Origin: Sphingomonas sp. NBWT7
Lineage (GTDB): Bacteria > Pseudomonadota > Alphaproteobacteria > Sphingomonadales > Sphingomonadaceae
Direction of reading: 5' to 3'
Assembly (NCBI RefSeq): GCF_014217605.1
Contig: NZ_CP043639.1
Span: forward strand, 2,751,501 to 2,815,500
Length of the DNA: 64,000 nucleotides
The notes beneath the pieces were generated by a model. The model did no database searches. It was given only the letters and a program-made list of their open reading frames with translations, and was not told the DNA's origin. Below, piece after piece: positions 24,242 to 34,022 of the stretch (its first letter is position 1; the number at the start of each line of letters is the position of its first letter). A program made the position numbers and the translations under genes.

Positions 24242-25117
24242 TTAGCCAAGCAGGCGCATTACGCCCTGCTGCGACTGATTGGCCTGGCTCAGCATCGCGG
24301 TCGACGCCTGCGAGAGGATCTGCGCCTTCGCAAGGTTCGTCGATTCCGACGAGAAGTCCGCGTCCTCGATGCGGCTGCGCGCGTCCGAAAGGTTCGTGGC
24401 GTTCGAGGTCAGGTTGTTGACCGCGCTCTCCAGGCGGTTCTGCGACGCGCCGAGGCCCGAGCGGACGGTGGCGACGTACGCAAGCGCATCGTCGAACGCT
24501 AGAATCGTCGGCACTACCGGCGGCGTGGCGGCGCTGTCGCCGGTCATGCCATTCACCGTGGCGGTCAGATCGACCACCGCGTTCAACTTGTTGACCGTGC
24601 CAGTTGCATTGTTGAGATCGGCGATGCTGATCGAGACCGTGTCGGTAGCATTCGCGCCGGCCTGGATCGTCACCGACTGCGCAGTGCCGGGGGTGCCGTT
24701 GCCCTTGAACAGGTCAGTGCCGTTGAAATTGGTATTTCTAATCACCGAGCGGATCTGGTCGGCGAGCGCATTCTGCTCCGAATAGATGTTCTGCTTGTCG
24801 CCGGCGGCATAGGTACCATTCTCGGACTGCACGCGCAGTTCGCGCATGCGCTGCAACATGTTGCTGACCTCGTCGAGCGCGCCTTCGGCGGTCTGCGCCA
24901 GGCTGATGCCGTCGTTCGCGTTGCGGATGCCCTGGTTCATGCCGCGGATCTGCGCCGTCATCGAGCTGCTGATCGCGAGGCCGGCGGCGTCGTCCTTGGC
25001 CGAGTTGATGCGCTTGCCGGTCGACAGGCGCTCCATCGCGGTCGACAGCATCTTGCTCGCGCTGGTCGAGGCGTTCGACGCGCGCAGCGCCGACGTGTTG
25101 GAAGCGATAACGGTCAT
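24242..25117 (-). CDS. fliC: Flagellin (copy 2)
   Basis: Filament subunit, 291 residues from ATG 25117 (MTVIASNTSALRASNAS). It has the same D0/D1 blocks as copy 1 and also lacks D2/D3. The centre (about 145-215) is distinct, with an AATPPVVP segment near 205. The start is placed at the ATG because the longer reading upstream crosses the leader and promoter. Two flagellins sharing D0/D1 would co-polymerise. The stronger sigma28 promoter suggests this is the main subunit. The fliS chaperone for flagellin lies at 40838. Confidence 0.95.
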   Translation of the reverse strand: MTVIASNTSALRASNASTSASKMLSTAMERLSTGKRINSAKDDAAGLAISSSMTAQIRGMNQGIRNANDGISLAQTAEGALDEVSNMLQRMRELRVQSENGTYAAGDKQNIYSEQNALADQIRSVIRNTNFNGTDLFKGNGTPGTAQSVTIQAGANATDTVSISIADLNNATGTVNKLNAVVDLTATVNGMTGDSAATPPVVPTILAFDDALAYVATVRSGLGASQNRLESAVNNLTSNATNLSDARSRIEDADFSSESTNLAKAQILSQASTAMLSQANQSQQGVMRLLG

Positions 25118-25183
25118 GGTGATCTCCGTATGGGTCTCGACGCGAACGCTGCCCCCCTTGCGGGCGTCGATCCGTCGCCACAC

Positions 25184-25210
25184 CAAACGGCCGCCGGCCG
25201 GCAAACTTTA
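25184..25210 (-). promoter_or_regulatory. Sigma28 promoter of flagellin copy 2
   Basis: On the minus strand TAAAGTTT (25210-25203), 11 bp, then GCCGTTTG (25191-25184). The -35 box is a perfect sigma28 match and the -10 box equals that of flgM. Transcription should start near 25177, giving a leader of about 60 nt. CCGGCAAA half sites overlap it. Confidence 0.88.
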
Positions 25211-25220
25211 GCCGATTTTC

Positions 25221-25369
25221 TGCCGGCGACCGGCAAATCGCCGCCGGTCGCGCGCGCTCGCGGTGTGCCCGTGATGCGCGCGCTCTCGCGTGTGTACGTG
25301 GGTACGCGGCGCGGGTGTAGGCGCGGGTGTGGGCGCGGGGGCACGCGCCCGGAAATATTCTGCCGGCCG
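25221..25369. promoter_or_regulatory. Palindromes and G-rich tract between flagellin copy 2 and the activator gene
   Basis: This lies in the 320-nt noncoding gap 25118-25437. TGCCGG-CGA-CCGGCA (25221-25235) is a perfect palindrome; TGCCGGCCGGCTGCCGGC (25351-25368) repeats the half site. Both use the same half site as the candidate activator palindromes near flgB, in a different arrangement. Between them are four GGG runs, then GGGGG, at 25300-25341 with short spacers, capable in principle of forming a G-quadruplex on the plus strand. No clear sigma70 or sigma54 promoter for the activator gene was found. Confidence 0.45.
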
Positions 25370-25437
25370 GCTGCCGGCGAAACTGGTCGTTAACCATTTG
25401 AGCGGCATCAGCAGCGTCGTTCCGAAGGAGGAAGACC

Positions 25438-26705
<1,268 letters not shown>

Positions 26706-26709
<4 letters not shown>

Positions 26710-27068
26710 GTGGGGTCGGGGGTGTCGGCGGGATCGACCGGGTGATGGCGCTGCGCGCGCAGATCCTGGAACGCAACGCCGCCTTGAGCCGCGCCAACGC
26801 GACCGCTGCCGCCGCGCCGAGCGCGCCGACATCGGGCGCGCAGCAGGCGGGCAGCTTCGCCGCGACGATGGAGAATGCACTCCAATCGGTGAATAACCAG
26901 GCGCAGAAGGCGTCGGCGCTGTCCGAGGCGTACGAGCGCGGCGAAACGGTGGACATCGCCAAGGTGATGCTCGCCCGCCAGGAAGCGTCGGTCGGCTTCG
27001 AGGCCACGCTTCAGGTCCGCAACAAGATCCTGTCCGCCTACAAGGACATCATGAGCATGCCGGTCTGA
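26706..27068 (+). CDS. fliE: Flagellar hook-basal body protein FliE
   Basis: Adaptor between the MS ring and the rod; 120 residues. The C-terminal block ERGETVDIAKVMLARQEASVGFEATLQVRNKILSAYKDIMSMPV is the FliE hallmark. The N-terminal third is Ala/Ser-rich and less conserved. The ATG overlaps the activator gene stop and fliF begins 1 nt after its end, so regulator and MS-ring genes are on one transcript. Confidence 0.95.
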
Positions 27069-27069
27069 T

Positions 27070-28785
27070 ATGGCAAACGCACTCGCCCCTTCGAACCCGA
27101 TCATCCCCGAACGCTTCGCCAATCCGCTGAAGCAGATCCAGGGCGTCTTCGCGCAGCCCGCGGTGCGCCGCGCCGGGCCGATGGCGATGATGGTCGGGCT
27201 GATCGGCGCGTCCGCGCTCGCCTGGTCGGCGCTGTCGGGCGCACCGCAGAAGACGCTGTTCAGCGGGCTGCCCGATGCCGACAAGGCGGCGGTGACCTCT
27301 GCGCTGAACGCCGCGAGCATCGACAGCCAGATCGACGAGGCCACCAACGCCGTCACCGTCAACGAAGAGGATTTTTCGCGCGCGCGGTTGCTGCTCGCCG
27401 GGCAGGGCCTGCCCAAGGCGGCGCCTGGCGGCTACGCGATCCTCGATCAGCTGCCGATGGGCGTCAGCCGCGCCGTCGAGGGTGAGCGCCTGCGCCAGGC
27501 GCGCGAGACCGAGCTCGCACGCTCGATCCAGGAAATCGACGCCGTCGTCGAGGCGCGCGTGCATCTTGCGATGCCCGAGGCGAGCGTCTTCGTGCGCGAC
27601 AGCGCGCAGCCCAGCGCCTCCGTCGTCGTCAAGTTGCAAGGCGGGCGGGCGCTGTCGGACGCGCAGGTGCAGTCGATCATCAACCTCGTCGCCTCGTCGG
27701 TGCCCGGCATGAAGCCCGAGGCGGTAACGATCGTCGACCAGATGGGCGCGCTCTTGTCGAAGCCCGGCGGCGTCGGCGAGAGTGGCAGCGATCAGCGCAT
27801 CACACTTCAGCGGCGGCTCGAAGACAAGTATCGTGCGCAGCTGCTGCAGCTGCTGACGCCGCTCGTCGGCGCGGGCAATTTCACCGCCGAGGTGCAGGCC
27901 GACGTCAACATGGACGAGACGTCGGCGACGCGCGAGAGTTTCGAGAAGCAGGGTGTCGTGCGCGCGGAAACGGGCGCGTGGACGGGCAATCAGGCGTCAG
28001 TGGCGCAAGGGCCCGGCGGCATCCCCGGCGCGCTAAGCAACACGCCCCCGCCGGCAAGCACGCTGCAACAGCCGCAGGCCGCGGTCGGCGCGGATGGTCG
28101 CCCGATCCCGACCGGCCAGGCGGTCGCGGGCGGCCCGGCGCCCGACGCCAACAAGCAGTCCGATCAGTTCGCCCGCTCGTACGATCTTGGCAAGGAAGTG
28201 TCGGTGACGCGCGCCGCGCCCGGCGGGATCAAGCGCCTGTCGGTCGCCGTCCTGCTGCGCGATCCCGAGAAAGGCCGGCGCACCGCGGCGGAGATCAACC
28301 AGATCACGCAGCTAGTCCGCTCCGCGGTCGGCTTCGATCAGGCGCGCAACGACCAGGTGACCGTGATCAGCCGCAAGTTCGCCGGCAGCGATGCGGAGGA
28401 AGGCAATGGCCCGGCGTGGTACGACAATAACTGGCTGCCGGTGGTGGCGCGCAACGTCACCGCGATCCTGATCGCGCTGCTCGTGCTGCTGCTCGGCGTG
28501 CGTCCGCTGCTCAAGACGATGACGAAGAAGAAGGACGAGGCGGGCGATCCTGCGACGCGTCCCGGCCTCGGCCGCGCGATCGGCGGCGCCTCGGACGAGG
28601 ATGGCGACGCAGGCGAGGCGGCAACACCGGGGACGATCGCGGTCGCGCCGCCGGTGACGCTCGACGAAATCGAGGCAGGCCGCAACTATGACGAGCGGAT
28701 CGGTGCGGTGCGTGGCTTCACGCGCGACAACCCGGCGCGCGCTGCACTGGCGGTGCGCGACATGATGAAGGCGCCCGCGCTGTGA
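27070..28785 (+). CDS. fliF: Flagellar MS-ring protein FliF
   Basis: Membrane ring that founds the basal body; 571 residues. There is one membrane segment at about 38-58 and a second at about 457-477 (VTAILIALLVLLLGVRPLL). Between them are the ring-building motifs: LFSGLPDADKAAVTSALNAA, LLLAGQGLPK, ERLRQARETELARSIQEIDAVVEARVHLAMPE and NLVASSVPGMKPEAVTIVDQMG. The C-terminal tail IEAGRNYDERIGAVRGFTRDNPARAALAVRDMM binds FliG. The stop overlaps the fliG GTG start. Confidence 0.97.
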   Translation: MANALAPSNPIIPERFANPLKQIQGVFAQPAVRRAGPMAMMVGLIGASALAWSALSGAPQKTLFSGLPDADKAAVTSALNAASIDSQIDEATNAVTVNEEDFSRARLLLAGQGLPKAAPGGYAILDQLPMGVSRAVEGERLRQARETELARSIQEIDAVVEARVHLAMPEASVFVRDSAQPSASVVVKLQGGRALSDAQVQSIINLVASSVPGMKPEAVTIVDQMGALLSKPGGVGESGSDQRITLQRRLEDKYRAQLLQLLTPLVGAGNFTAEVQADVNMDETSATRESFEKQGVVRAETGAWTGNQASVAQGPGGIPGALSNTPPPASTLQQPQAAVGADGRPIPTGQAVAGGPAPDANKQSDQFARSYDLGKEVSVTRAAPGGIKRLSVAVLLRDPEKGRRTAAEINQITQLVRSAVGFDQARNDQVTVISRKFAGSDAEEGNGPAWYDNNWLPVVARNVTAILIALLVLLLGVRPLLKTMTKKKDEAGDPATRPGLGRAIGGASDEDGDAGEAATPGTIAVAPPVTLDEIEAGRNYDERIGAVRGFTRDNPARAALAVRDMMKAPAL

Positions 28786-29795
28786 GCGTCGACATTCCGC
28801 TGCGCACGTTCACGGGGACGGAGCGTGCCGCGGTGCTGATGATGCTCGTCGGCGAGGATGAGGCGGCGTCGATCCTCCAGAAGCTCGAGCCCGACGAAGT
28901 GCGCGAGCTCGGCCGCGCGATGTTCACCGTCGCCGACGTGAGCGAGGCCGACGTCGAAGGCGTGCTCGACGATTTCGTCGGCCGCGCGCGCGAGCGGACC
29001 GGCATCAGCTTCGACCCGCGGCCCAAGATCGAGGCGGTGATGCACCGCGCGCTCGGCCAGGAGAAGGCGGAGAGCGTGCTCGCGCGCATCACCCCGCCCG
29101 AGGCGGCGTGCGAGATCGACCTGCTCGACTGGCTCGACGCGACCGACATCGCCGCGATGATCGAGAAGGAACATCCGCAGATCGCCGCGGTGCTGATCGC
29201 GAACCTCGATCCCGCGGTCGGCGCGCAGGTGCTGGAGCTGCTGCCCGACGCGGCGCAGCCCGAAATCCTTCACCGCATCGCCAAGCTCGGCCCGATCACG
29301 CCCGAGGCGGTCGATACGCTGAAGACGATGATCGCCAACCGCTCGTCGGCGGGCGGGCAGGGCGCGCAGGTGAAGCTGGGCGGCACGCGTGAGGCGGCGA
29401 AGATCCTGCAGGGCGCGCGCAAGGCAACCGAGCAGCGTGTGATGCCCAAGCTTTTCAAGCTCGACAAGGAAACGGCGAAGGCGATCGAGGAGGCGATGTT
29501 CGTCTTCGACAACCTGCTCGACATGGACGACAAGAACCTCGGCACGCTGATCCGCAACGTCGACAGCGACATCCTGACGCGCGCGCTGAAGGGCGTCGAC
29601 GAATTCGCCCGCAACCGCTTCCTCGGCTGCATGTCGGCGCGCGCCGCCGACGGCATCCGCGACGAGATGGAAGCGCGCGGCCCGATGAAGCTGAGCGAGG
29701 TGCTCGAGGCGCAGAAGGTCATTATCCAGATCGCCCGCACGCTGGCCAAGGACGGCACGATCATGATGGGCGGCGGCGAGGACGATTATGTTTGA
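28782..29795 (+). CDS. fliG: Flagellar motor switch protein FliG
   Basis: Rotor protein that meets the stator; 337 residues from GTG 28782 (GTGA overlap with fliF). The N-terminal domain (TGTERAAVLMMLVGEDEAASILQKLEPDEVRELGRAM) binds FliF. The middle domain has the EHPQ motif (IEKEHPQIAAVLIANLDP). The C-terminal torque domain has the charged helix MSARAADGIRDEMEARGPMKLSEVLEAQKVI. It is full length compared with E. coli (331). Its end overlaps fliH by 8 nt. Confidence 0.98.
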   Translation: MSVDIPLRTFTGTERAAVLMMLVGEDEAASILQKLEPDEVRELGRAMFTVADVSEADVEGVLDDFVGRARERTGISFDPRPKIEAVMHRALGQEKAESVLARITPPEAACEIDLLDWLDATDIAAMIEKEHPQIAAVLIANLDPAVGAQVLELLPDAAQPEILHRIAKLGPITPEAVDTLKTMIANRSSAGGQGAQVKLGGTREAAKILQGARKATEQRVMPKLFKLDKETAKAIEEAMFVFDNLLDMDDKNLGTLIRNVDSDILTRALKGVDEFARNRFLGCMSARAADGIRDEMEARGPMKLSEVLEAQKVIIQIARTLAKDGTIMMGGGEDDYV

Positions 29796-30519
29796 GGCGG
29801 CGCAACCGTTCGTCGTCGGCCTGTCCGCGCGCCACGACGACGCCGCGCAGCGGCTGCAGCGCGTCTTCGCCGACCGCCCGGCGGGATTCGCCCCGGCCGA
29901 TCTGATCGCGCGGATCGAGGACGCGTTCGCCACCGAAGGCGGTCCGCGCAGCTATGCCCCCGCCGATCCGTCGGCGAACCCGACCGAGGGGTGGAACCCG
30001 CTCGACCCGACCGTGACCGACGCGCCGTTCATCGATCCGATCGAGGAAGCGCGGCGCGAGGGCTATGACGAAGGCTTCGCCGCAGCGCAGGCGGCGCACG
30101 ATGCTGCCAGCCGCCGCGATCTCGATCTGCTCGAAGGCGTGCTGGCGGCGCTCAAGTCCGACGATCGCATCGATCGCGACCGGATCGCCGCGCAACTGCG
30201 GCAGACGGTGCTTCATCTCGTCACCCGGCTGGTCGGCGAGGTCGGCATTTCCGCCGATCTGCTTGCCGGGCGGGTGGAGGCGGCGGCGGAACTGCTCGCC
30301 GACGCATCGGAAAGCGCGATCCTGCGCGTTGCGTCCGCGGACGTGGCGCTGCTCGAGGGCCGCCTGCCGGCCTCAATCTTCGCGGTCGCCGATCCGGCAC
30401 TGGCGCGCGGTACCTTCGTGCTCGAGGCCGCCTCGACGATTGTCGAGGACGGACCAGCGCTGTGGCTGGAACAGCTGACCCACGCGCTCGACAAGGTCGC
30501 GGTGCCCTCGGCCGCCTGA
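29788..30519 (+). CDS. fliH: Flagellar export ATPase regulator FliH
   Basis: Peripheral regulator that tethers FliI to the C ring and export gate; 243 residues. The middle has a helical EEARREGYDEGFAAAQAAH segment, and the C-terminal half is a V-ATPase subunit-E-like domain (LRQTVLHLVTRLVGEVGISADLLAGRVEAAAELL). The family is poorly conserved, so the call rests on these blocks plus the position between fliG and fliI. It overlaps fliG by 8 nt. fliI begins 42 nt downstream. Confidence 0.9.
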   Translation: MFEAAQPFVVGLSARHDDAAQRLQRVFADRPAGFAPADLIARIEDAFATEGGPRSYAPADPSANPTEGWNPLDPTVTDAPFIDPIEEARREGYDEGFAAAQAAHDAASRRDLDLLEGVLAALKSDDRIDRDRIAAQLRQTVLHLVTRLVGEVGISADLLAGRVEAAAELLADASESAILRVASADVALLEGRLPASIFAVADPALARGTFVLEAASTIVEDGPALWLEQLTHALDKVAVPSAA

Positions 30520-30561
30520 GCGGTCGATCGCCCACCCGTTCGATCCCGCCAAGGACCCGCG

Positions 30562-31890
30562 ATGCTCAACCGCTTCACCGCCGATTATCTCGACGCGCTT
30601 GGCAATGCCGATTTCCGGCCGGCACCCAAGGTCGCCGGGCGGCTCGCGTCGTACGACGGGCTGCTGATGGAGGCGGTGGGGCTGACGCTGCCGGTCGGTA
30701 CGGTGTGCCAGGTCGGTGAAAAGGGCGCGGGGGTCGAGGCGGAGGTGATCGGGTTCCGCAACGGCCGTACGCTCTTGATGAACCTCGGCGGGCCCGCCGC
30801 GCTGCTGCCGCAGATGCCGGTGCGCCCGACCGGTGCGCCGGGCGAGGCGGAAGTCGGCGCGGCGATGCTCGGCCGCGTCGTCGACGGGGCGGGCAAGCCG
30901 ATCGACGGCAAGGGCCCGATCCGTGGCGCCGGCCGCTGGCCGCTCGCCGGCAAGCTGCAATCTCCGCTCGATCGCGGCCGCGTGCTCGAGCCGCTCGACG
31001 TCGGCGTGCGCGCGATCAACGGGCTCCTTACCATCGGCAAGGGCCAGCGCGTCGGCATCATGGCGGGCTCGGGTGTCGGCAAGTCGGTGCTGCTCGGCAT
31101 GATGGTGCGGGCGGCCAAGGCCGACGTCATCGTCATCGGGCTGATCGGTGAGCGCAGCCGCGAAGTCGCCGACTTCCTCGAGACCAAAGTCGCCGGCGCG
31201 GCGCGCGAACGGTCGGTGGTGGTGGCGGTGCCGGCCAACCATTCGCCGGTCCTGCGCATCCGCGGTGCCTTGCGCGCGACGGCGATCGCCGAGGCGTTCC
31301 GCGACGAGGGCAAGAACGTGCTGCTCATCATGGATTCGCTGACCCGCGTCGCGCACGCTGGGCGAGAGATCGGACTGGCGCTGGGAGAGCCCGCTTCGGC
31401 GCGCGGCTATCCGCCATCGGCGATCGCGATGCTGCCGAACCTCATCGAGCGCGCGGGCACCGACGTGAACACCGGCGGCGCGATCACCGCGATCTACACC
31501 GTGTTGGCGGACGGCGACGACGGCAACGACCCCGTCGTCGATTCGGCGCGCTCGATCCTTGATGGCCATATCGTGCTGAGCCGCGCGCTCGCCGAGCACG
31601 CCGTCTATCCCGCGATCGACGTCTCCAAATCGGTCAGCCGCGTGATGACCGACATCGCCGATCGCGCGCACGTCCAAGCCGCGCGCGTGCTGCGGCGCCA
31701 CCTCGCGACGTATGAAGAGAACCGCGATCTGGTGCTGATGGGGGCATATCGGGCGGGCGCCGATCCCGCGATCGACGCCGCGATCGCCTATCATCCGGCG
31801 GTGATGGAATATATTCGCCAGGATGCCGACGGCAGCGTGACGCTCGACGATGCGGTCGCCGAGCTGACGGGCGTGTTCGGCGATGGATAG
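30562..31890 (+). CDS. fliI: Flagellum-specific ATPase FliI
   Basis: ATPase of the export apparatus, homologous to the F1 beta subunit; 442 residues. The P-loop is GIMAGSGVGKSVLLG at about 168-182, the Walker B region is NVLLIMDSLTRVAHAGREIGLALGEP at about 252-277, and the segment GYPPSAIAMLPNLIERAG follows. The N-terminal beta-barrel holds LGRVVDGAGKPIDGKGP. It is full length against E. coli FliI (457). It overlaps fliJ by 8 nt. Confidence 0.97.
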   Translation: MLNRFTADYLDALGNADFRPAPKVAGRLASYDGLLMEAVGLTLPVGTVCQVGEKGAGVEAEVIGFRNGRTLLMNLGGPAALLPQMPVRPTGAPGEAEVGAAMLGRVVDGAGKPIDGKGPIRGAGRWPLAGKLQSPLDRGRVLEPLDVGVRAINGLLTIGKGQRVGIMAGSGVGKSVLLGMMVRAAKADVIVIGLIGERSREVADFLETKVAGAARERSVVVAVPANHSPVLRIRGALRATAIAEAFRDEGKNVLLIMDSLTRVAHAGREIGLALGEPASARGYPPSAIAMLPNLIERAGTDVNTGGAITAIYTVLADGDDGNDPVVDSARSILDGHIVLSRALAEHAVYPAIDVSKSVSRVMTDIADRAHVQAARVLRRHLATYEENRDLVLMGAYRAGADPAIDAAIAYHPAVMEYIRQDADGSVTLDDAVAELTGVFGDG

Positions 31891-32299
31891 CAAGAAGCTC
31901 GCGCGGCTCCACCGCGTGCGCACGCTCCAGCTGGGCATGGCGCAGGCGGCGGAAACGCAGGCGCGCGACCGGCTGGCGAGCGAGACGCAGCTGTCGCATC
32001 GGATCGCGCAGCTCGCCGCGGCGGTATCGCCCGGTGCCGGGGACGGCGCGGCGCTGTCGTTCGCCGCGATGGCGCATTACCGCGACAAGCTGCACCGCAC
32101 CGCCGAGGCGGCCGACAATCGTGTGCGCGCGGCCGAGGCCGATGCAGCCCGCGCACTCGAATCGCGCCAGTCGGCGAAGCGCGATCAGACGGCGGTCGAG
32201 AAGCTGATCGCACGCGGCGAGAAGGAAGCCGCGCTGCGCGCGATCCGTGCGTTGCAGGAAGCGCCGCCGTCGAGGAAGGTTCGGCACGATCCTTGCTGA
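31883..32299 (+). CDS. fliJ: Flagellar export chaperone FliJ
   Basis: Small coiled-coil stalk of the FliI ring, 138 residues. It is helical throughout, with LARLHRVRTLQLGMAQAAETQARDRLASETQL and a C-terminal Arg/Lys/Glu-rich helix. Its sequence alone is not diagnostic, but the size and its place right after fliI (8-nt overlap) are typical. A sigma54 promoter for fliK is embedded across its last codons and stop. Confidence 0.87.
   Translation: MDSKKLARLHRVRTLQLGMAQAAETQARDRLASETQLSHRIAQLAAAVSPGAGDGAALSFAAMAHYRDKLHRTAEAADNRVRAAEADAARALESRQSAKRDQTAVEKLIARGEKEAALRAIRALQEAPPSRKVRHDPC
32282..32296 (+). promoter_or_regulatory. Sigma54 promoter of fliK-flhB operon, within the fliJ 3' end
   Basis: CGGCACGATCCTTGC differs from TGGCAC-N5-TTGC only at the first base and is followed by T. 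The GG/GC spacing is exact. The expected start is near 32308. It would separate fliKLMNOPQR-flhB from fliEFGHIJ as a distinct transcription unit. Confidence 0.82.
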
Positions 32300-32341
32300 T
32301 CGCTTCGCGGGTTCCATTCCGACGAGGCAGTGCGCCGCTCC

Positions 32342-33997
32342 ATGACGCCTACAGTGTTTCCTTCCAGCACCAAGACGGTTGGTCTGCCACCGCCCGGCAC
32401 CGGCGCATCGCCGATGCCGGGCAGCTCGACTCAATCACCGGCGGCGGGCTTCGCCAACCTGTTTCCCGCCATCGTCGCGCCCGTGATGCCGCGGCAGCGC
32501 GATGCCGAACCCGGCAAGGCTTTGCCGGCAACGGGCGCCGGCGACGCGTCCGCGACGCCGTGGATCGCGCCATCCGAGTGGCCCGCGATCTGCCCGCCGA
32601 CAAAGCCGCTCACCGGCGGTGCGGCCAAGGGCATCGGCCCGCAGACGATTGATCCGTCGGCGAATCGTGCTCCGCGTGCGGATGCTGCGCTCGACGGTGT
32701 CGGAAGCGAAGGCGGTACTGCTGACGCGGGCGCAAGCGACGCGGAGACTGCGCCTGGTGGAACGCCGCTGGGCGAGGCGGTCGATGCCGCCACCGCAACG
32801 CTCGTGCTTGGCTCGATCGCGCCCGGCGTGTGTCCGCCAGCGCCCGTTCTTCACGTCGAACTCGTCGTGCCGATCGGCGATCAGCGGGCAAACGGCGGTT
32901 CCACGCCGAGCGTGTGTCCGGCCGCTCCGGATTGGCAGGTCGAAACTGTCGGGTCGAATACCGGCGTGCCCCCGGTCGGCGTCCCGCCCGTCATGCCGCT
33001 CGCCCCTGCTGCGATCGGCACTGCGCCCGCCAATGCGGATGGTGCGTCGAGTGGGCGCATCGCCGCGCCTTTGCTTGCCTCATCGCTTAGCGCGTCTCCC
33101 GTCACGCTTTCGCTGATCAAGACCGATGCCGCCCCGGCTCCGCCGACCTTCCCGGCGATGGCGCCCGCTGCCGAAAACGGTGCCGGCCCCTTCGGCCCTA
33201 CTCCCGCGGATACGCGCGCCACCCCGATCAGGCAGCCGGCGCCGTTCGCACCGACACAACCGGCGAACGGCGAGGAAGCCGCAATCTCGGTTTCGATCGC
33301 GGCCGGCGAGCCTTCGCTTCGTCGCGCCTCCTCGATCGCGACCGATCGCGCGTCGCTGCCGCAAGAGAGCACCCGGACGGGCGCCGCGACCGTCGCGCTG
33401 CAGCCGGCCGATCAGCTTACGGTGCCGCAGCGCGTCGCGCCCGCGGCGCAGATGTTCGCCGCCGCGATCCAGCGCGCGGTCCGGGCCGACCGCCGCCCCG
33501 CGGAGCCCGCACTCGCGAACCCGCTGCTCGGCGACGCCGCGCCGCTCGCCATGCCGGCGGTCGCTGCCGCCGAGACCAGCCGCCACGCGGCGCTCGACAT
33601 GGCACGCGCGAACTGGCCGGGGGCGATGATCGAGCGGATCGAACGGCTGCGCGATGCCGCCGATGCCGCCGACACCAGCATCCGGCTAGTCCCGGACCGG
33701 CTCGGCGCGATCGACGTCTCGCTGCGCCGCGACGGCGATACGGTGGCGGTGCAGTTCAGCGCGCAGGCGGCCGAAACGCGCCAGCTACTCGCCGATGCGC
33801 AGCCGCGGCTGAGCGAAATGGCCGAGGCGAAGGGGCTGCGCCTGTCGCTGCACGCCGGCGATGGCGGGAGCGCGAACGGCCAGCCGCAATCGCAATCGCA
33901 ACCACAGCCGCAGCAGCGCGCAGCGGCAACATTCATCAACCGCGCGCGGGCATCATCGCCTGACGCCGACGTCACCGCGGCCGATCGTGTCGCGTGA
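32342..33997 (+). CDS. fliK: Flagellar hook-length control protein FliK
   Basis: Molecular ruler that switches export from hook to filament substrates; 551 residues from ATG 32342. A GTG at 32330 is possible, and neither start has an ideally placed ribosome site. Most of the protein is Ala/Pro/Thr-rich and low in complexity, as expected for the secreted ruler. The conserved Flg_hook domain is near the C-terminus (IRLVPDRLGAIDVSLRRDGDTVAVQFSAQAAETRQLLADAQPRLSEMAEAKGL), followed by a Gln/Ser/Pro run. The fliJ/fliL neighbours support the call. A palindrome matching the candidate activator sites lies within it (32511-32528). Confidence 0.92.
   Translation: MTPTVFPSSTKTVGLPPPGTGASPMPGSSTQSPAAGFANLFPAIVAPVMPRQRDAEPGKALPATGAGDASATPWIAPSEWPAICPPTKPLTGGAAKGIGPQTIDPSANRAPRADAALDGVGSEGGTADAGASDAETAPGGTPLGEAVDAATATLVLGSIAPGVCPPAPVLHVELVVPIGDQRANGGSTPSVCPAAPDWQVETVGSNTGVPPVGVPPVMPLAPAAIGTAPANADGASSGRIAAPLLASSLSASPVTLSLIKTDAAPAPPTFPAMAPAAENGAGPFGPTPADTRATPIRQPAPFAPTQPANGEEAAISVSIAAGEPSLRRASSIATDRASLPQESTRTGAATVALQPADQLTVPQRVAPAAQMFAAAIQRAVRADRRPAEPALANPLLGDAAPLAMPAVAAAETSRHAALDMARANWPGAMIERIERLRDAADAADTSIRLVPDRLGAIDVSLRRDGDTVAVQFSAQAAETRQLLADAQPRLSEMAEAKGLRLSLHAGDGGSANGQPQSQSQPQPQQRAAATFINRARASSPDADVTAADRVA
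32511..32528. promoter_or_regulatory. Palindrome inside fliK; candidate downstream activator site
   Basis: CCGGCAA-GGCT-TTGCCGG is a perfect 7-4-7 palindrome of the same type as those at 15178-15215. It lies about 215 bp downstream of the sigma54 promoter at 32282. Caulobacter flagellar ftr elements are also known to act from downstream positions. It is within coding sequence, so it may be coincidence. Confidence 0.45.
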
Positions 33998-34022
33998 TCA
34001 ACAGCTTTCGGGGGACTGAACC

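Noticed and set aside
24242..25204. Longer flagellin start (29 extra residues) at 25204
   Set aside because: It would put the sigma28 -10 region and the leader in the coding sequence; MTVIASNTSAL at 25117 is the standard flagellin N-terminus.
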